64,000 bases of DNA, taken from contig NZ_QJKD01000003.1 of NCBI RefSeq assembly GCF_003201875.1, positions 434,001 through 498,000 of the forward strand, given 5' to 3'. The translations under genes and the position numbers were made by a program. The notes beneath the pieces are model-generated. The model had not been told where the DNA came from. It saw only the letters and a program-made list of their open reading frames with translations, and did no database searches. Below are positions 14,918 to 22,968 of this stretch, piece after piece (positions within the stretch are counted from its first letter, which is position 1; the number at the start of each line of letters is the position of its first letter). Origin of the DNA: Hungatella effluvii. GTDB taxonomy: Bacteria > Bacillota > Clostridia > Lachnospirales > Lachnospiraceae.

Positions 14918-17419
14918 CTATTTTTCCAGCTCCAGCAACCACTCCACAATCCCCCTCTGTGCCTTCTCCGTATAATAAAACACATCATACTCGTTCCCCT
15001 TTTCACTCAATCGCTTCTCCGCCACGATCCCAAACGTTTCCCCCATCTCAGTCAAACTCTTCCGCTTCATCCCACTAATGAACCGTTCTTCAAAGCAACC
15101 GTCATCGATCAGCTTCTGTTCTACCGATTTAATCGTCAGGCGCTTCATAATCTCATCATCTCTAAGGTCATTGATCTGGCCTATAAAATCACTTAAAGAC
15201 ACCTGTTCTGAATAGTGAAGCTGCTCTGCCAACTCCTCCGTCATAACAAACTCCGTCTTGCCAGCCTTGGACTTTTTCTTTTTAACAGTGCTAATCTCGA
15301 CAGGCATTTCCTCTTTTTTCACCGGTTCATTGGCCGCACTTTCCCAGGCAGCCATCGCGTCGTCTATTGACCAATCGTCAAACTCTCCACTGTCGCTGCT
15401 GAAATACAGATCGTCACTGTCAAAATATCCATCGTCCTCTATACCATCTATCCCAACATTACCAGCAACGCTTTTCGCGTTCCCGGCAGCACCATTTTCC
15501 TTACTATCTCCGGTTCGATATCCAACACCATTTCCCTTATCAATTTCCTTATCCGCTACTGGCGCAGCATAAACCTCCCCAACTTCAGCCTTCACACACG
15601 CCAAAAATCTTTCCCCATATTTATCAAACTTAAATTCTCCGACACCGGATACCGTCAGCATTTCCGTCTTCGTTCTTGGTTTCACAACACTCATATGCAC
15701 CAAAGTTTTATCAGAGAAAACGATATATGGAGGTACTTTCTCCTCTCTGGCGATCTCGCTGCGAAGCATCCGCAGCTTATCGAATAACGCTTCATCAGCC
15801 TCTGATAACTCGACTCCCGCCATCTTACCTTTCTTCGGCTTCTTCTCACTCTTCACCTTCGCCGGATGATCCTGTTCTTTTGCCATCTTCATCACTACCG
15901 ACTCACCTTCGTCCAGAACCTTTTCAGAATTGGCAGTCAGTTTGACAATTGCATATTCATCGTTCGTTACTGTCAAAAATTCCTGCAGCATAAGGTAATT
16001 CATCACCTGCCGCAGCTTAAATGTGGGGACTTTAGCCAGTACCGCATAATATGGATTACTGTCCATTCGATACTGCCGTATCTTAGCCGTATTCGCTCCG
16101 TGAACCGTATCTATAATCACATTTACTCCATACCGCTGGTGACAGGAAAATACACAGCCAATTAATGCCTTTGCAATCTCCGTTACATCCACAGTTTCAA
16201 ACTGGCTGATACAATTCACACAATTACCGCAGTAATTGGAGCCATACTCACCAAAATATCGCAGTATGTAGTCGCGCAGACACTCATTCGTAAAGCAGTA
16301 GAACGTCATTTTGCGCAGCCGCTCCCTATCACGCTCCGCCACGATCTGCCGGGTTACCGGGTCCAACTCCTGATTATCCGTGTTGTTATCAATGAAGAAC
16401 TGATTTGTAATCACATCCTGACCGTTATAGAATAAGATACACTCACCGGGTTCCTGATCTCTGGCGCAGCGTCCGATTTCCTGATAAAACGCCTCAATAC
16501 TCTTCGGCATATTATAATGAATTACAAATCTCACATTGGATTTGTCAATTCCCATACCAAACGCATTCGTCGCAACCATAACCTGACAACGGTCATAGAT
16601 GAAATCGTCCTGATTCTTCCGTCTCTCCGCATCACTCAAGCCCGCATGGTATCTTGTGACGGAAAAACCATCCTCTTTCAGTCTGTCACTTACCTCTTCC
16701 ACCAATTTTCTGGTCAGACAATATACAATTCCGCATTGATCCGGATGGGTTTCCACAAAATTTTTTAACGCCGCATACCTGTCTTTCGGAGCCTGTACGC
16801 CTAAATATAAGTTGGGACGGTCGTAACCGGTAGTTACCACGGTCGGTTCGCGCAGCATAAGAATATCAATGATATCTTCCCTTACTTCCTTCGTAGCCGT
16901 AGCCGTGAAAGCGCTGACAATCGGCCTCTCCGGCAGCTTTTTGATAAATTCCACAATTTTCAAGTAGCTGGGACGGAAATCCTGCCCCCACTGCGATACA
17001 CAGTGAGCCTCATCCACAGCCACCATTGCAATCTTACTATGTAATGCAAAGTCGAGAAACACATCCGTCTCCAGCCGCTCCGGAGCCACATAGATAATAG
17101 GATATTTTCCCTCTCTCGCATATTCCAAAGCCTTATAATACTGCCCCGCCGTCAGCGAGCTGTTTAAAAATGCCGCATGAATACCAACCTGGTTCAGCGT
17201 CGCCACCTGATCCTTCATCAGTGAGATCAACGGAGAGATGACCAGAGTAATTCCATCCATCATAAGCGCCGGTATCTGGAAACATAACGATTTCCCTGAA
17301 CCGGTCGGCATAATGCCAAATACGTCCTTTCCCATTATTATACTGTCAATCAAAGTCTCTTGCCCTTCTCGAAAAGTATCGTATCCAAAATACTGTTTCA
17401 ACACCTGATATTTATCCAT
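14918..17419 (-). CDS. recQ: RecQ-type ATP-dependent DNA helicase, full length
   Basis: RecQ unwinds DNA 3' to 5' in repair and recombination. The 833-residue protein has Walker A (MPTGSGKS, Lys43), a DEAH box (136-139), the TATATK motif III region, motif VI (313-321), the zinc site Cys380/Cys397/Cys400/Cys403, an HRDC-like domain (about 545-615), an acidic low-complexity linker (about 640-720) and a C-terminal helical domain (about 730-833). It is longer than the roughly 600-residue E. coli RecQ because of the linker and last domain. Motif VI reads QEIGRCARDQEP instead of the usual GRAGRDG. The two arginines are kept. Two 3' fragments of related genes lie downstream. ATP hydrolysis is expected but not certain. 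Confidence 0.9.
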   Translation of the reverse strand: MDKYQVLKQYFGYDTFREGQETLIDSIIMGKDVFGIMPTGSGKSLCFQIPALMMDGITLVISPLISLMKDQVATLNQVGIHAAFLNSSLTAGQYYKALEYAREGKYPIIYVAPERLETDVFLDFALHSKIAMVAVDEAHCVSQWGQDFRPSYLKIVEFIKKLPERPIVSAFTATATKEVREDIIDILMLREPTVVTTGYDRPNLYLGVQAPKDRYAALKNFVETHPDQCGIVYCLTRKLVEEVSDRLKEDGFSVTRYHAGLSDAERRKNQDDFIYDRCQVMVATNAFGMGIDKSNVRFVIHYNMPKSIEAFYQEIGRCARDQEPGECILFYNGQDVITNQFFIDNNTDNQELDPVTRQIVAERDRERLRKMTFYCFTNECLRDYILRYFGEYGSNYCGNCVNCISQFETVDVTEIAKALIGCVFSCHQRYGVNVIIDTVHGANTAKIRQYRMDSNPYYAVLAKVPTFKLRQVMNYLMLQEFLTVTNDEYAIVKLTANSEKVLDEGESVVMKMAKEQDHPAKVKSEKKPKKGKMAGVELSEADEALFDKLRMLRSEIAREEKVPPYIVFSDKTLVHMSVVKPRTKTEMLTVSGVGEFKFDKYGERFLACVKAEVGEVYAAPVADKEIDKGNGVGYRTGDSKENGAAGNAKSVAGNVGIDGIEDDGYFDSDDLYFSSDSGEFDDWSIDDAMAAWESAANEPVKKEEMPVEISTVKKKKSKAGKTEFVMTEELAEQLHYSEQVSLSDFIGQINDLRDDEIMKRLTIKSVEQKLIDDGCFEERFISGMKRKSLTEMGETFGIVAEKRLSEKGNEYDVFYYTEKAQRGIVEWLLELEK

Positions 17420-17503
17420 TAAGTCCTTATCCTCTTATCGTTCTGTTATTGTTCCTAATGTTTAATATCATACCATTTTCATCATGAATTTACCATGGAC
17501 TTT

Positions 17504-18000
17504 TTATATTTTACATTTTAATATCAGATCCAAAATTGCCTTTAGCACATAAAAAAACGGGAGAAAAACCATAACTGATACTTCTTCCGCTTTTAACTGT
17601 CTTCTATTCACTCTATAAAAACTATCATTACTTAGTATAATAAATCCAAAGCAGCTATCTAGATTTTGTAATATTTCTTCATTTGAATATTTTTTAAGTA
17701 TATAATTAGATGGCCGTACCGAAGATATTTTATTAGCCTTTGATTCATAATCAGAATAAAACATAATAATTACTTTTGCATCTCGTTTGCGTATATTTCT
17801 GGCTGTCTCAACCCCATTTAATCCCTCACCGATACACATATCCAAAATAATTAGATCAAAATCCATATAGTTGTTTAACAGTTCTTCACCACTTAAATAC
17901 TCAAAAAGTATTGGTTTTCGGGACAATATTTGCTTTTTTTAATGAGTTTTTCCAATTGCATTATATCATCTCTACAATCATCACATAGAGCTATCTTCAT
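17504..18000 (-). pseudogene. Frameshifted response-regulator receiver (LytTR-type) relic
   Basis: An ATG at 18000 opens MKIALCDDCRDDIMQLEKLI, the usual start of an AgrA/LytTR-type receiver, but this frame ends after about 35 codons. The receiver continues in another frame from about 17926 with ILFEYLSGEELLNN and the phosphoacceptor aspartate in DLIILDMCIGEGLNG. The expected LytTR DNA-binding domain is missing; the frame ends in an unrelated hydrophobic tail. One frameshift and a C-terminal loss make this a relic. Confidence 0.7.
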
Positions 18001-18121
18001 TCCTTTCTTCCCACCTTTCGCACTAACCTTAGCCCTCACAATCTCTAAAATCATTTATTATTGGTAAATGTACAAATAATAAATCTCCTTATCTGAGTGC
18101 ACAAATCTTTATTTGAAATAA

Positions 18122-18489
18122 TCATCTCATATCCCCTCTTATTTTAACAGTAGTTTTAGAAAGCCTCCAGGTAGTCTGCCTTTTTTCCTGTACATCACTC
18201 TGGCTCCGTATAAACTGCTGCACCAGGTCCAGCATACACGCCGCATACATTTCATTCCCTGTCATTAAGTACGCCTGGCCCAGGCAGATGAGAAAACGAT
18301 GCCGGTTGAACTGCCATGTAAAATCCGGACCATATCCCATTCCATATCGAAGAGGAAAATGTGCCTCCTTACCGCATCGGCGGTCCGAAGTACGTACTCC
18401 GCCTCCTCTTGATTCAGCTTCCTGGCAAGCTCTGCCGTTTCCATGGAAGCCGGGCAGTAATAAGTCCGGAAAAATTCTTCTTTTTTCAT
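18122..18489 (-). pseudogene. Heparinase II/III-type lyase, N-terminal relic
   Basis: The ATG at 18489 begins MKKEEFFRTYYCPASMETAE and leads into a helical region, then the frame shifts near 18330. The next frame carries FTWQFNRHRFLICLGQAYL and MTGNEMYAACMLDL, typical of the N-terminal alpha/alpha barrel of heparinase II/III and alginate lyase enzymes. The catalytic C-terminal part is gone after TTWRLS. It follows an ABC permease relic by 13 bp, so both are the remains of a polysaccharide-use operon. Confidence 0.6.
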
Positions 18490-18502
18490 CGTGTATCTAC
18501 TT

Positions 18503-18785
18503 CTATCCCTTAACACACGAGGTTGCGATTCCTTCCACAAAGTATTTTTGCAGCAGCAGGAACATCATCAGTACCGGAATCAGGGATATGACGGTCCCCG
18601 CCATAATCAGTCCATATTCGCTGGAATACTGCCCGATTAAACGCTGAAGCCCAATCTGGATTGTTTTTTTCGACTCGCTCTTTAAATAAATCGTCGGTCC
18701 CAGGTAATCGTTCCAGGTTGCGACAAACATAAAAATCGTGAGGTCCATTTTTACCGGCAGTTTAAGGCGTATACCGATCTGACGC
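18503..18785 (-). pseudogene. Sugar ABC transporter permease (MalG type), C-terminal relic
   Basis: Only the last 90 or so residues remain. They contain FVATWNDYLGPTIYLKS, an inner-membrane segment (AGTVISLIPVLMMFLLL) and the terminal signature FVEGIATSCVKG that ends MalG-type carbohydrate permeases. The N-terminal two thirds, including the first membrane helices, are absent, and the sequence to the right is unrelated. It stands just before the heparinase-type relic. Confidence 0.75.
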
Positions 18786-18880
18786 CGGCTGTATACCGCA
18801 GGAAATTCCGAAATCGGTTGTTCTAGAGCATGCATATGGGAGTAATGCATTTTCAAACACACCCTGACACGTCAGATTGA

Positions 18881-18915
18881 AAAAAAGCCAGGTATTTGAT
18901 GTCCCTGGCTTTTTC
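18881..18915 (-). terminator. Terminator of hcp
   Basis: AAAAAAGCCAGG (18881-18892) pairs with CCTGGCTTTTTC (18904-18915). On the minus strand the stem ends in a T run, and it stands directly downstream of the hcp stop at 18938. Confidence 0.85.
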
Positions 18916-18937
18916 TCTGTATGGTTCACTTTCATGC

Positions 18938-20599
18938 TTATGATTCAAAAAACAACTTCATATCGTCTTCCACCGTACCAATTCCGGCAATTCCGAACTG
19001 CTGAACCAGAACCTTCGCCACATTCGGCGATAAGAAGGCCGGCAGCGTCGGTCCCAGGTGGATATTCTTCACGCCGAGGGAAAGCAGGGCCAGCAGAACG
19101 ATAACCGCCTTCTGCTCATACCATGCGATGTTGTAGATGATTGGCAGGTCGTTGATATCCTCCAGGTCGAATACCTCCTTTAACTTCAGAGCGATCACGG
19201 CCAGTGAGTAGCTGTCGTTGCACTGTCCGGCATCCAAAACGCGGGGAATTCCTCCGATATCGCCAAGATTCAGCTTGTTATACTTATACTTCGCACATCC
19301 GGCGGTTAAAATGACCGCGTCCTTTGGAAGCGCTTTGGCAAAATCCGTATAATAATTTCTCGATGGCGCCCGGCCGTCGCATCCTGCCATCACAACGAAT
19401 TTTTTAATGGCTCCGCTTTTCACGGCTTCTACAATCGGCTCTGCCAGAGCAAGAACCTGATTATGGGCGAATCCGCCGACAATACTGCCTGTTTCCAGTT
19501 CCACCGGCGACGGACATTGTTTCGCCTGATTGATAATCTGCGAGAAATCTTTCTTTCCATCTTCGCCCGCTTCTATGTGCCTGCATCCCGGATATCCAAC
19601 CGCTCCGGTCGTGTAGAGCCGTTCCTTATAGCTGTCTCTCGGCGGAACCAGGCAGTTGGTTGTCAGCAGAATCGGCCCGCCGAACGCCTCAAACTCTTCC
19701 TTCTGTTTCCACCATGCATTTCCGTAATTCCCCACAAAATGAGAGTATTTCTTAAAAGCCGGATAATAGTGGGCCGGAAGCATTTCTGAATGAGTGTAAA
19801 CATCGATGCCGGTTCCGTCCGTCTGCTCCAGAAGCTGTTCCAGATCGTATAAATCATGGCCGGATACGAGAATTCCCGGATTCTTTCTGACCCCGATGCT
19901 GACCTCCGTAATCTCCGGATGGCCATATGAGGAGGTATTTGCCTCATCGAGAAGCGCCATGGCTGTCACTCCGTACTCTCCGGTCTCAAGGGCGAGCGCT
20001 GTCAGTTCCTCCGCGGTCAGCGCCGGATTCAGAGTCGCCGCCAGCGCCTTCTCTAAAAATGCCGCCGTGTCTCTTTTGCCGTCTGCCATGTTCCTGTTTT
20101 CCGCCTTTGCCTCCAGAGCCGCGGCATGCTTTAAGTAGGCTGCCATTCCCTTAAGTCCATAGGTAATCAGTTCCCTGAGACTGCGGATATCTTCATCATC
20201 CGTGGATAACACACCGACGCTTTTCGCCTTCTCTTCCATATGCTCCGCGTCATCCCAGAGAGCTGCTGGAGACATGGGTTCCGTTCCTGACAGGCTTTTT
20301 GCAAACTCTCTTTTCATTTCCAGCGTTTCTTTTATCTTCCGGATTATCGCCTCATCGTCAAAATTACCATTGGTAATCGTGATAAAGAGGTTTTCCACCA
20401 CCTGGCTGTTTACCTCATCCGGAACGTTCTGATTCTCCTCCCGCATGCGTACCGCCACTTCTGAAAGCCCTTTCGTCACCCACACCAGCATATCCTGTAA
20501 AGCGGCCGTACGGGGCCCCTTTCCGCAGACACCTGATTTTGTACATCCGGCGCATCCCGCCGTCTCCTGGCACTGATAGCAAAACATCTTGTTCTCCAT
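18938..20599 (-). CDS. hcp: Hybrid-cluster protein / hydroxylamine reductase
   Basis: Hcp reduces hydroxylamine to ammonia in vitro and is implicated in nitric oxide and nitrosative stress defence. The 553-residue length is typical. The N-terminal cysteines Cys7, Cys10, Cys19 and Cys25 (C-x2-C-x8-C-x5-C) bind the [4Fe-4S] cluster, as in strict anaerobes. The hybrid-cluster ligand regions are recognisable: [36 protein letters not shown] and [11 protein letters not shown]. It is a cytoplasmic enzyme. It stands alone between two terminators with a GGAGGA site before the ATG. No regulator sits next to it, though the MerR operon upstream is close. Confidence 0.95.
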   Translation of the reverse strand: MENKMFCYQCQETAGCAGCTKSGVCGKGPRTAALQDMLVWVTKGLSEVAVRMREENQNVPDEVNSQVVENLFITITNGNFDDEAIIRKIKETLEMKREFAKSLSGTEPMSPAALWDDAEHMEEKAKSVGVLSTDDEDIRSLRELITYGLKGMAAYLKHAAALEAKAENRNMADGKRDTAAFLEKALAATLNPALTAEELTALALETGEYGVTAMALLDEANTSSYGHPEITEVSIGVRKNPGILVSGHDLYDLEQLLEQTDGTGIDVYTHSEMLPAHYYPAFKKYSHFVGNYGNAWWKQKEEFEAFGGPILLTTNCLVPPRDSYKERLYTTGAVGYPGCRHIEAGEDGKKDFSQIINQAKQCPSPVELETGSIVGGFAHNQVLALAEPIVEAVKSGAIKKFVVMAGCDGRAPSRNYYTDFAKALPKDAVILTAGCAKYKYNKLNLGDIGGIPRVLDAGQCNDSYSLAVIALKLKEVFDLEDINDLPIIYNIAWYEQKAVIVLLALLSLGVKNIHLGPTLPAFLSPNVAKVLVQQFGIAGIGTVEDDMKLFFES

Positions 20600-20686
20600 A
20601 TTGTACTTCCTCCATTCTATATTTCCTGCTTTTTAATATCTACAATCAGCTTCTCTTGAATTCGTAATCAGCTTATCATAAAAAGC

Positions 20687-20722
20687 GGCCGCAGTATGTT
20701 GCAATTGCAACGGACTGCGGCC
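20687..20722 (-). terminator. Terminator of the flavodoxin-DUF362-merR operon
   Basis: GGCCGCAGT (20687-20695) pairs with ACTGCGGCC (20714-20722), with a smaller palindrome (GTTGCAATTGCAAC) in the loop. A/T runs flank both sides, so it may work in both directions. It lies downstream of the merR stop at 20761. Confidence 0.8.
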
Positions 20723-20760
20723 TTTTTTATTTTTTTAATTTATGAAATTGAAATGAAACT

Positions 20761-21141
20761 TCACAGCTCCTGCAGCCTTTTCTCCGTCACCATAAGCCCC
20801 TTTTCGTAGCGGTCGATCTTGGCGTTCAACCGGTCTAATGAGACCTGCATGGCGTTCATCCGCTCAACCAGCTGTTCTCTCTGTTCAACCAGAAGATTCT
20901 TCCTGGCATCAATCGTTAAGTCTCCCTGGCGAAACAGGGCTACATACTCGATCAGCGCCTCAATCTGAACTCCGGCCTTCCTCATACAGATCATTAGCTC
21001 AATCCATCCGCAAGAAGCGTCGTCATAATTACGAATTCCGCTTTTCGTCCGCGGAACGGGCGGAATCAGACCAATCCGCTCGTAATAGCGCAGTGTATCC
21101 GCAGTGATATCATATTTTTTGCTTACCTCTGCTATGGTCAT
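20761..21141 (-). CDS. MerR family transcriptional regulator
   Basis: The 126-residue protein starts with the MerR winged helix (MTIAEVSKKYDITADTLRYY, then ERIGLIPPVPR). It continues with a dimerising coiled coil (about residues 80-118). A lone Cys at about position 44 is not a metal-binding set, so it is of the AdhR/YfmP type more than a metal sensor. It is the last gene of an operon with a flavodoxin and a DUF362 protein, 18 bp after the latter. The operon promoter has the long 19-bp spacer and dyad that MerR-type activators use, so self-control is likely. An AGGAGAG site precedes the ATG. Confidence 0.87.
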   Translation of the reverse strand: MTIAEVSKKYDITADTLRYYERIGLIPPVPRTKSGIRNYDDASCGWIELMICMRKAGVQIEALIEYVALFRQGDLTIDARKNLLVEQREQLVERMNAMQVSLDRLNAKIDRYEKGLMVTEKRLQEL

Positions 21142-21159
21142 TTTATCTCTCCTTCTGTT

Positions 21160-22065
21160 TCACTCATCCAGTGTATACAAAACATAGTTCCTCGTTCCGA
21201 CTCCGATTGCTTCCGCGTGCTCCACGGTATGGATTCCGTGGCGTGACTCGATTCGCTCGATGAGTGCCGATCCGTCGGGAGCATCATAGACCTGATCCAC
21301 GCAGGCCTGGTCTAAGGCCACCGGGTCTAAGGAAGCAAAGATTCCGATATCGTTCATTTCCGGCGGAGCCGGGTGGGAATCACAGTCGCAGTCCACCGAG
21401 AGATGGTTCATCACATTGATATAGAGGATGGAACCGTTCCTGTAATCGGCCACCGCCTTGGCCGCTTCCGCCATGGACTCCAGGAAATCATCCTGAGGTG
21501 TGTCGATTCCAAACCCGGTCGTTTCCTTTCCCGCACTGTGAATCAGACTCTTCCCCATAGCTGATGCAATACCAATGGACATATTTTTAAGCACACCGCC
21601 GAAGCCGCCCATGGCATGCCCCTTAAAATGAGCCAGATTTACGATAAAATTATAGTTTGCCAGATGCGAGCCCACCATGTCCTCTTTTAAATGAACACCG
21701 CCCGCCACCGGAATAGCGATGGAACCATCTGCATCCATAATATCATAAGGCGCGATGGTTGAAAAGCCATGCTCCTCCATTACTTTACAATGGGATTTGG
21801 TATCGGCCCTTCTTCCGCCGTATGCCGTGTTGCATTCCACAATCGTGCCGTTTACCTCTTTTACCAGCGGCTCTATCAGCTTGAATGACAGGAAATGATG
21901 GCCTCCCGGCTCTCCGCTGGAAATCTTCACCGCCGTTTTTCCCGCTGCCTTCATGCCTAATGCCCGGTAAGCGCGCATCAGGCCTTCCGGGCTGATATCC
22001 TTTGTCATGTATACGGTACCCGTCTCTTTCTTGGTGCTGTGTACCTGATTCATTACTATTTTCAT
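21160..22065 (-). CDS. DUF362 domain-containing protein
   Basis: The protein of about 301 residues matches the DUF362 family in its key stretches: VKISSGEPGGHHFLSF near the start, VNLAHFKGHAMGGFGGVLKNMSIG in the middle, and DPVALDQACVDQVY towards the end. Members often accompany flavoproteins or iron-sulfur proteins in anaerobes and their activity is unknown. This one lacks the two ferredoxin-type clusters found in longer relatives. A GTG at 22074 is also in frame, but the GAGAGG site touches it, so the ATG at 22065 is the better start. The gene follows the flavodoxin gene closely and precedes merR, in one operon. Confidence 0.82.
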   Translation of the reverse strand: MKIVMNQVHSTKKETGTVYMTKDISPEGLMRAYRALGMKAAGKTAVKISSGEPGGHHFLSFKLIEPLVKEVNGTIVECNTAYGGRRADTKSHCKVMEEHGFSTIAPYDIMDADGSIAIPVAGGVHLKEDMVGSHLANYNFIVNLAHFKGHAMGGFGGVLKNMSIGIASAMGKSLIHSAGKETTGFGIDTPQDDFLESMAEAAKAVADYRNGSILYINVMNHLSVDCDCDSHPAPPEMNDIGIFASLDPVALDQACVDQVYDAPDGSALIERIESRHGIHTVEHAEAIGVGTRNYVLYTLDE

Positions 22066-22077
22066 CTGCTGCACCTC

Positions 22078-22548
22078 TCACACTTTCTTTATCCATTCCA
22101 AAATCCTTTTTTCCGGAGTTACAAGCCGCGCGCCGTCGAAACGGACATTTAAAATCTCCCCAATCTCAGAATCCGGACAGGCACCTTTTATGTCCTTCGC
22201 GGTATGGCCAATCCAGCCGCCGTTTGTGGCAAATGGCAGAATCGTCTTTCCGGCCAGCTTATACTGTGCCAAAAATGTCTTTACCGCCGGGGCATACGTA
22301 TACCACCATACCGGCATTCCCAAAAATACGGTGTCATACTCCTCAGGATTCACTTCCAGCGGCAGGATCTCCGGCATAAATCCCCGTTTCACTTCGTCCT
22401 GCCCCTGATCCACCACCACATCGTAGTTCTCTGAATAGGGCACCACGGTCCTCAGCTCCGCCGCCCTAAATCCCGTCTCGCGCTGTACCATTTCCGCAAT
22501 TTTTTTCGTATTTCCACTGTAGGAATAATAGATAATGACTGCTTTCAT
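22078..22548 (-). CDS. Flavodoxin family protein
   Basis: The 156-residue protein has the flavodoxin fold with the phosphate loop YYSYSGNTKKIAE (about residues 7-19), the second FMN loop at FLGMPVWWYTYAPAV (about 75-90) and the third at FATNGGWIGHT (about 106-116). It should carry FMN and act as a small electron carrier or reductase in the cytoplasm. It is the first gene of the operon with DUF362 and merR. Its promoter shows MerR-type features. An AAGGAGAA site precedes the ATG. Confidence 0.87.
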   Translation of the reverse strand: MKAVIIYYSYSGNTKKIAEMVQRETGFRAAELRTVVPYSENYDVVVDQGQDEVKRGFMPEILPLEVNPEEYDTVFLGMPVWWYTYAPAVKTFLAQYKLAGKTILPFATNGGWIGHTAKDIKGACPDSEIGEILNVRFDGARLVTPEKRILEWIKKV

Positions 22549-22575
22549 CGTGTTCTCCTTCCTTTTTGTATTACC

Positions 22576-22606
22576 ACTGTACTACCTGGAGTTAACTCTA
22601 AGTCAA
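22576..22606 (-). promoter_or_regulatory. MerR-type promoter with 19-bp spacer and dyad
   Basis: On the minus strand TTGACT (22601-22606) and TACAGT (22576-22581) are separated by 19 bp, longer than the usual 17. The spacer holds the dyad CTTAGAGTTAACTCCAGG, whose core GAGTTAACTC is a perfect palindrome. This is the standard layout for activation by MerR-type regulators, and the operon's third gene encodes one. Confidence 0.78.
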
Positions 22607-22686
22607 GAGGTTTTTTGCAGCTTTTCCCTTTTGCAGCTTTTTGTAAATCAAATAAGCAGTTACCTCAAATCCCCAAAAGATCAAAA

Positions 22687-22713
22687 AGGCAGCCAGAATT
22701 AATCTGACTGCCT
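22687..22713 (-). terminator. Terminator downstream of repeat copy 2
   Basis: AGGCAGCCAGA (22687-22697) pairs with TCTGACTGCCT (22703-22713), followed on the minus strand by TTTTTG. It would end transcripts from the mannitol-dehydrogenase-type gene after they pass repeat copy 2. The rest of 22549-22968 holds the MerR-type promoter and the repeat and nothing else that I can see. Confidence 0.7.
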
Positions 22714-22752
22714 CCTCACTTCACAATAACAAAACACCTTACCGCACATACA

Positions 22753-22950
22753 TTATTTCAATACACATTCTGAGTTCAGTATACAAAACCCAGAATGACA
22801 TAATAGCTATACTGCCATTTTATCCGGTTGTCCGGATTGTTTTGACCTCATGTCAGTGGGGAATATCTGCCCGCCACTGCCGCTAAGTTTGTTTTTGCGA
22901 TTCATCTCCCACCTATAGAGGCCGGGAGAATTCTCGTTGATTTTGTTAAA
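22753..22950. repeat. 198-bp dispersed repeat, copy 2
   Basis: This is the second copy of the element at 4140-4337, with the same length, same orientation and about 12 substitutions. It lies between the stop of the mannitol-dehydrogenase-type gene (22969) and that gene's likely terminator, so it would be transcribed as part of the 3' untranslated region. The stems CAGTGG/CCACTG and CTCCC/GGGAG are preserved. Confidence 0.75.
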
Positions 22951-22968
22951 TTGCTGCAAACAGTACTC

